Shown here piece by piece: positions 60,418 through 64,000 of a stretch of DNA of 64,000 bases. The position numbers and the translations under genes were made by a program. How positions within the stretch are numbered: position 1 is the stretch's first letter; the number at the start of each line of letters is the position of its first letter. The DNA comes from Nocardia rhizosphaerihabitans (lineage in GTDB: Bacteria; Actinomycetota; Actinomycetes; Mycobacteriales; Mycobacteriaceae). The notes under the pieces are model-generated. The model did no database searches. It was given only the letters and a program-made list of their open reading frames with translations, and was not told the DNA's origin. The DNA lies in the NCBI RefSeq assembly GCF_014646295.1, contig NZ_BMNE01000001.1:682001-746000 (forward strand), written 5' to 3'.

Positions 60418-61236
60418 TCAGCCCTCGGCGGTCGCGGGCACCGGTTCGCCGCGGGGCACGGGGACCGACCGGCGCCGGTCGTTGGCCACGGCCGTGATCA
60501 CGCAGGTGCCGAGGGGGCCTTCGCGGTCGTACATGGTCGCGGTACTCACCGCGACACCGGCGTTCCCTACGTGGTCGAGAGCCTGCATCCCGAGTTCCGG
60601 ACCCATCGGCAGGCGGGACAGGGTGAGGGTCATGTCGGCGTTGATGTAGCCGACGCCGCGCGAACCCCAGTGGCAGACGAGGTTGGTGAGGTCACCGGTG
60701 GCGGCGGCGCGCTGGAAGGGCGTGAACGGTTCCCCGGCCACCAGCGGGGGCAGGTTCTGCCAGGTGACTTTGCGCTCGGCGTCGCGAGCGGCGCCGAAGT
60801 CGGTGATCCAGTCGGCGTCACCGGACTTGAACAGCGGTGCGGCGCCCTGCGGATCGTCCCGGCGTTCCGCGGGGGCGGGCAGCGTCCGTGGCGGCTGCCA
60901 GACCGTACCCGGCGGGTTGTCGGTGGCGGCCAGGAACGTCACCGTCGCCCTGGCCCGCGTCTGGTCCTGCTGGACGAGCCAGGAATCGACGACCTTGATG
61001 CGATTGCCTGCCCGCACCACCGCGCTGTGCAGCGTGATCGGTTCCCGGGTGACCTGCTGGAACAGATCGACCGAGATCCTCGCCGGGACGAATCCCGTTC
61101 CCGGACTGTGCTTCTCGGCCTCCAGTGCGAGCAGACCGCACACCCCGACGCCGTGCAGTTGGTTCGGCGACCAGCGGCTCACCGCCAGATCGCTCGCCAC
61201 GTACATCCCATCGTGCGTCGTGAAGAACTCCACCAC
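60418..61236 (-). CDS. acyl-CoA thioesterase-like (double hotdog) protein
   Basis: A 272-residue protein with two hotdog halves. The first has the pattern VSRWSPNQLHGVGVCGLLAL, then VPARISVDLFQQVTREPI. The second has GYINADMTLTLSRLPMGPEL and GVAVSTATMYDREGPLGTCV. This fits the acyl-CoA thioesterase group in actinobacteria whose substrates are undefined. The start is GTG 61236, preceded by GAGAGG. Its 5' side borders the duplicated priA 3' end. Confidence 0.8.
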   Translation of the reverse strand: MVEFFTTHDGMYVASDLAVSRWSPNQLHGVGVCGLLALEAEKHSPGTGFVPARISVDLFQQVTREPITLHSAVVRAGNRIKVVDSWLVQQDQTRARATVTFLAATDNPPGTVWQPPRTLPAPAERRDDPQGAAPLFKSGDADWITDFGAARDAERKVTWQNLPPLVAGEPFTPFQRAAATGDLTNLVCHWGSRGVGYINADMTLTLSRLPMGPELGMQALDHVGNAGVAVSTATMYDREGPLGTCVITAVANDRRRSVPVPRGEPVPATAEG

Positions 61237-61294
61237 GATCCTCTCCGCTCATTCGAGGTCATGGTAGGACAGGGGCGCGCCCGCCGAATCCGAC

Positions 61295-61462
61295 GGGCGC
61301 TCGGCCGAGCCCGCCCGGTCACCGCGTCGGCGACCTGAGCGCACGCCGGTCAGCCGATGTCGACCGGGCCCGCGGCTGGCAAATCGGGCGGGCGCTCGCC
61401 CGAGTCCGCCCCGTCACCGCGCGGCGACCCGAGCACACGCCGGTCAGCCGATGTCGACCGGG
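61295..61462. repeat. diverged 74-bp direct repeat containing a copy of the priA 3' end
   Basis: 61295-61368 and 61390-61462 are about 92% identical (six or so differences, including one single-base indel), with a 21-bp spacer. The second copy includes the last codons and stop of priA (61444-61462); the first is an untranslated duplicate of that end and its downstream flank. Confidence 0.8.
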
Positions 61463-63876
61463 TCGACCTGCACTCGCAGCGGATCGTCGGATCGGTGGGT
61501 GCTGCGGACCGCCTGTGCCGCGATCAGGGCGCGGGCCAAGGGCGTGCCGGCGGATCGGCCGACCCGCAGCAGCATGCGCTCGACTTCCGAGGGAGAGTCG
61601 CTGCCGGAGAACGGCTTTCGCGCGGTCGGCGGCAGGGGTACCGGGCCGAGCACCTCGGTGCCGTCGGGCAGGGCCGCGGCGTCCAGGAATTCGGCGATCG
61701 AGGCGGACGTCCCGTCGACGGCCGCGAGGCGCACGGCGGGCGGGAAGCCGACCTCGGCGCGGGCCTCGAGCTCGGCGGCGGCATGGTGGACGGGGTCCCA
61801 GCGGACCAGGGCCTGGACGGTGGGCAGGGCGGGTTCGGCCATCACGATGACCTGTCCGCGCGGCCGGACCAGGGCGGCGGCGCCCATCCAGCGGCGCAGC
61901 GTGTCCTCGCTCGCCCGCAGGTCGGCCCGGCCGAGCAAGGCCCAGCCGTCGAGCAGCAGCGCTACCCCGTAGCCGCCGCGCACCAGCGGTTCCGCACCGA
62001 CCGTGGCGACGACCACCTGGGCGCCCGGCTCGACGGTGTCGAGGACTTCCCCGCCACCCGAGCCCCGGATCGGCACGCCGGGAAATGCCCGGCCGAGTTC
62101 TTCGGCGGTGCGCGCCGCGCCGATCACCATCGCCCGCAGAGCCCGCGCCCCGCACGCCTGACAGCGGAAGGCGGCCTCGGTGATGCCGCACCACTTACAC
62201 TGCGGGCTCGCCGCCTGGCCGTCGGCGGACTGCGGCAGCGCCAGCGGCCCGTTGCAGTGCCTGCACCGGGCAGGCGTCCGGCATTTCGCACAGGCCAGCG
62301 AGGGGACGTACCCGCGCCGTGGCACCTGGACCAGCACCGCGGCGTTCTCCTTGATCGCCGCGCGCGCTGCCGCGAAAGCGACACCGGGCATCCGGACCGC
62401 CCGCGCCAGCGCGTCCCGTTCCAGGGCGAAGTCGGTGTCGCCGGGCGCGCTGATCCGCGGCATCACCTCGCGCAGCACCTGTCGCTCGGCGAGAAGATCA
62501 CGGGCCCAACCGGATTCGACGACGGCCTGGATCTCGGCGGTGCGGGCGAAGCCGGCGGCGACGAAGGCAGCGCCCGTCTCGTGGGCACGCAGCATCGCCA
62601 CTTCGCGCGCATGCGGATACGGGGCGCGCGGCTCGGCGTAGGTGTCGTCGCCGTCGTCCCAGATGGCGATCAGCCCGAGGTCGCGCGCGGGCGCGAACAC
62701 GGCCGCGCGGGTGCCGACCACGATGCGTGCCTGCCCGCGCAGCACCGCCAGCCAGCGCCGGTACCGCGCCGCGGGCCCCAGCCCCGCCGACAACCCGACC
62801 GCCGAATCCCCCACCAGCCGAAAACATTCGGCGAGCAGCCGATCGAGGTCGCGCTGATCCGGCACCATCAGCACCGCACTGCGCCCACTCGCCACCACCG
62901 TCGCGGCGAGTTCGGCCAGGCGCGCGGCCCAGTCCTCGCCGGGCAGCGCCTGCCACGCGGCACGCGCACCCCTGCCCTGCCGCAGCGCGCTGACGAACGC
63001 CTCGCCGTGCGTATAGCGACCCCACGCCGACGTGTCGACGCTCGGTTCCGTTGCCGCGCCAGGTGTTTCACCATCGGAACCGGATGGTGACGGCCGCTGC
63101 TCAGTCGCCGCCCGAGCTCCGGCCACAGCCTGCAATTCGTCGTTCGGGCCCTGATCGTGAGTCGACGATTCTCGCGCTGCCGCCGATCCGGACGCGGTCC
63201 GTTTGCCGGGCACATCGTCGACGGCGGCCTCAGCCCCGGACGTCCGCGGCTCCACCCCGGACCACCCGCTCGCCGGCTGCCCACCGCGACCGTCGGCGAC
63301 CGTGCCCGGCGTCGCCGACGGCCTCGGCTCGGCTGCGTCGGCGGCGTCGGCTACATCAGCCCCGGACTTTCGTGGCTCCGCCTCGGACCGCTCGCTCACC
63401 GGCTGTTCACCGCGACTGGCGGCGGCCGTGTCCGGCGTCGCCGACGGCGTCGACTCGGCTGCGTCGGACATCGATTCCGTTGCGGCAGTGGACTTCTTGG
63501 TTGGCCCCGCTTCCGTGCGGGCGTGGCGGGGTGGGATGGCCAGGCGCAGGACATCGGCGCGGGTGCCCGCGTAGCGGGCGGCGACGGTGGTGGCCAGGCG
63601 CAGGATTTCCGGAGTGAGGACGCGTTCCGGGGAGACGACGCGTTCGAGCTTGACCATCTTGCCCGTGTGATCGCTGCGCGGGAGCCGTTCGAGCAGGTAG
63701 CCGTCGACCAGCCGGCCCGCGAAACGGACGCGGACCCGCACGCCGGGCTGGGCGATCTCGTCCAGTTCCGGCGGCACCAGATAGTCGAAATCGCGGTCCA
63801 GGTGCGCAGGCGACAGCAGCGGGAGCACCCGAGCGATCGGGTGTCCCGCTGCTGTCGTTGTCTCGTCCGCTGCCAC
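61444..63876 (-). CDS. priA: primosomal protein PriA-like, helicase motifs degenerate, with repeat insert
   Basis: An 810-residue PriA homologue. Residues 10-118 are the 3'-DNA-binding domain (ARVLPLLSPAHLDRDFDYLV). Residues 119-281 are a low-complexity insert with a 42-residue unit repeated twice (144-185 and 186-227; PSATPDT and PSATPGT). Where PriA has Walker A (GSGKT), this protein has ALPGEDW (about 310-316), and the DEAH position reads WDDGDDTY (406-413), so ATP hydrolysis is unlikely. Eight Cys (529, 532, 538, 541, 560, 563, 572, 575) keep the zinc-binding region. Actinobacterial PriA proteins are known to lack these motifs. Lies 14 bp after metK on the minus strand. Confidence 0.92.
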   Translation of the reverse strand: MAADETTTAAGHPIARVLPLLSPAHLDRDFDYLVPPELDEIAQPGVRVRVRFAGRLVDGYLLERLPRSDHTGKMVKLERVVSPERVLTPEILRLATTVAARYAGTRADVLRLAIPPRHARTEAGPTKKSTAATESMSDAAESTPSATPDTAAASRGEQPVSERSEAEPRKSGADVADAADAAEPRPSATPGTVADGRGGQPASGWSGVEPRTSGAEAAVDDVPGKRTASGSAAARESSTHDQGPNDELQAVAGARAATEQRPSPSGSDGETPGAATEPSVDTSAWGRYTHGEAFVSALRQGRGARAAWQALPGEDWAARLAELAATVVASGRSAVLMVPDQRDLDRLLAECFRLVGDSAVGLSAGLGPAARYRRWLAVLRGQARIVVGTRAAVFAPARDLGLIAIWDDGDDTYAEPRAPYPHAREVAMLRAHETGAAFVAAGFARTAEIQAVVESGWARDLLAERQVLREVMPRISAPGDTDFALERDALARAVRMPGVAFAAARAAIKENAAVLVQVPRRGYVPSLACAKCRTPARCRHCNGPLALPQSADGQAASPQCKWCGITEAAFRCQACGARALRAMVIGAARTAEELGRAFPGVPIRGSGGGEVLDTVEPGAQVVVATVGAEPLVRGGYGVALLLDGWALLGRADLRASEDTLRRWMGAAALVRPRGQVIVMAEPALPTVQALVRWDPVHHAAAELEARAEVGFPPAVRLAAVDGTSASIAEFLDAAALPDGTEVLGPVPLPPTARKPFSGSDSPSEVERMLLRVGRSAGTPLARALIAAQAVRSTHRSDDPLRVQVDPVDIG

Positions 63877-63890
63877 GCGGGCGGTGAGTC

Positions 63891-64000
63891 TTACAGGCCG
63901 ACGGCCGCGCGCAGCTTGTCGGCGCGGTCCGTGTGCTCCCAGGGCAGGTCGACATCGGTGCGGCCGAAGTGACCGTAGGCCGCGGTCGGCGCGTAGATCG
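63891..64000 (-). CDS. metK: S-adenosylmethionine synthetase, C-terminal end only
   Basis: Only the last 36 codons and the stop are in the window. The residues [20 protein letters not shown] match the conserved C-terminus of MetK, which makes S-adenosylmethionine from methionine and ATP. The gene continues beyond the right edge. Its position just upstream of priA is conserved in Mycobacteriales. Confidence 0.93.
   Translation of the reverse strand, partial: IYAPTAAYGHFGRTDVDLPWEHTDRADKLRAAVGL

Overview
The window is a high-GC actinobacterial chromosome segment, most likely from Nocardia or a close mycolate-forming relative (Mycobacteriales). I infer this from gene order and protein families, not from a database search. 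Gene neighbourhoods known from Mycobacterium are recognisable: mptB, an ABC pair and ctaA; ctaB, tkt, tal, zwf, opcA and pgl; secG; tpiA, pgk and gap; whiA, yvcK-like, rapZ and uvrC; ribH, ribBA and ribE; rpe, rsmB, fmt and def; priA and metK. Many starts are GTG, and many stop/start codons overlap (ATGA or GTGA).

Layout. 1-8403: FAD/Rieske oxidoreductase (cut by the left edge), rhomboid protease, mptB mannosyltransferase, an ABC exporter pair, ctaA and a quinone oxidoreductase. 8509-14227: a small membrane protein, then a ten-gene gas-vesicle operon whose genes mostly overlap. 14234-16390: a divergent TetR/FAD-monooxygenase pair around a 35-bp AT-rich palindrome. 16484-24461: ctaB, then the pentose-phosphate operon tkt-tal-zwf-opcA-pgl. 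24589-31987: accessory genes (hotdog protein, esterase, a fused E1 alpha/beta dehydrogenase, an MFS exporter, a META lipoprotein) around secG. 32051-40365: minus-strand glycolytic genes tpiA-pgk-gap and the whiA/yvcK/rapZ/uvrC group. 40532-44974: two related membrane proteins, a HAD-like protein, gamma-glutamyltransferase and a PH-domain protein. 44971-47463: riboflavin genes without ribD. 48008-54525: a small unknown gene, rpe, an rsbW-sigF-type pair, YjbR, rsmB, fmt and def. 54612-61236: lipase, a PadR regulator, a broken HD-LuxR regulator, a TetR/NmrA pair and stand-alone enzymes. 61444-64000: a helicase-degenerate priA and the end of metK.

How the genes work together. ctaA and ctaB supply heme A to the aa3 oxidase. 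tkt to pgl form one transcription unit making NADPH and pentoses; tpiA-pgk-gap is the matching glycolytic/gluconeogenic unit. ribBA, ribE and ribH build riboflavin. rsmB, fmt and def modify rRNA, initiator tRNA and nascent proteins.

The most unusual content is the gas-vesicle operon, placed between genes (qor and ctaB) that lie close together in mycobacteria. It is headed by two non-canonical proteins with charged tails (GvpY/GvpZ-like), and its gvpL carries a perfect 57-bp tandem duplication. Other points to check: an internally deleted and frameshifted HD-LuxR regulator; a 238-residue Arg/Gly-rich extension on RsmB; a repeat-containing insert in PriA; a partial duplication of the priA 3' end; and a short tandem repeat overlapping the stop codon at 25336-25338. 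I found no tRNA, rRNA, transposase, CRISPR array or replication origin. All assignments are from reading the sequence; none was confirmed by search.
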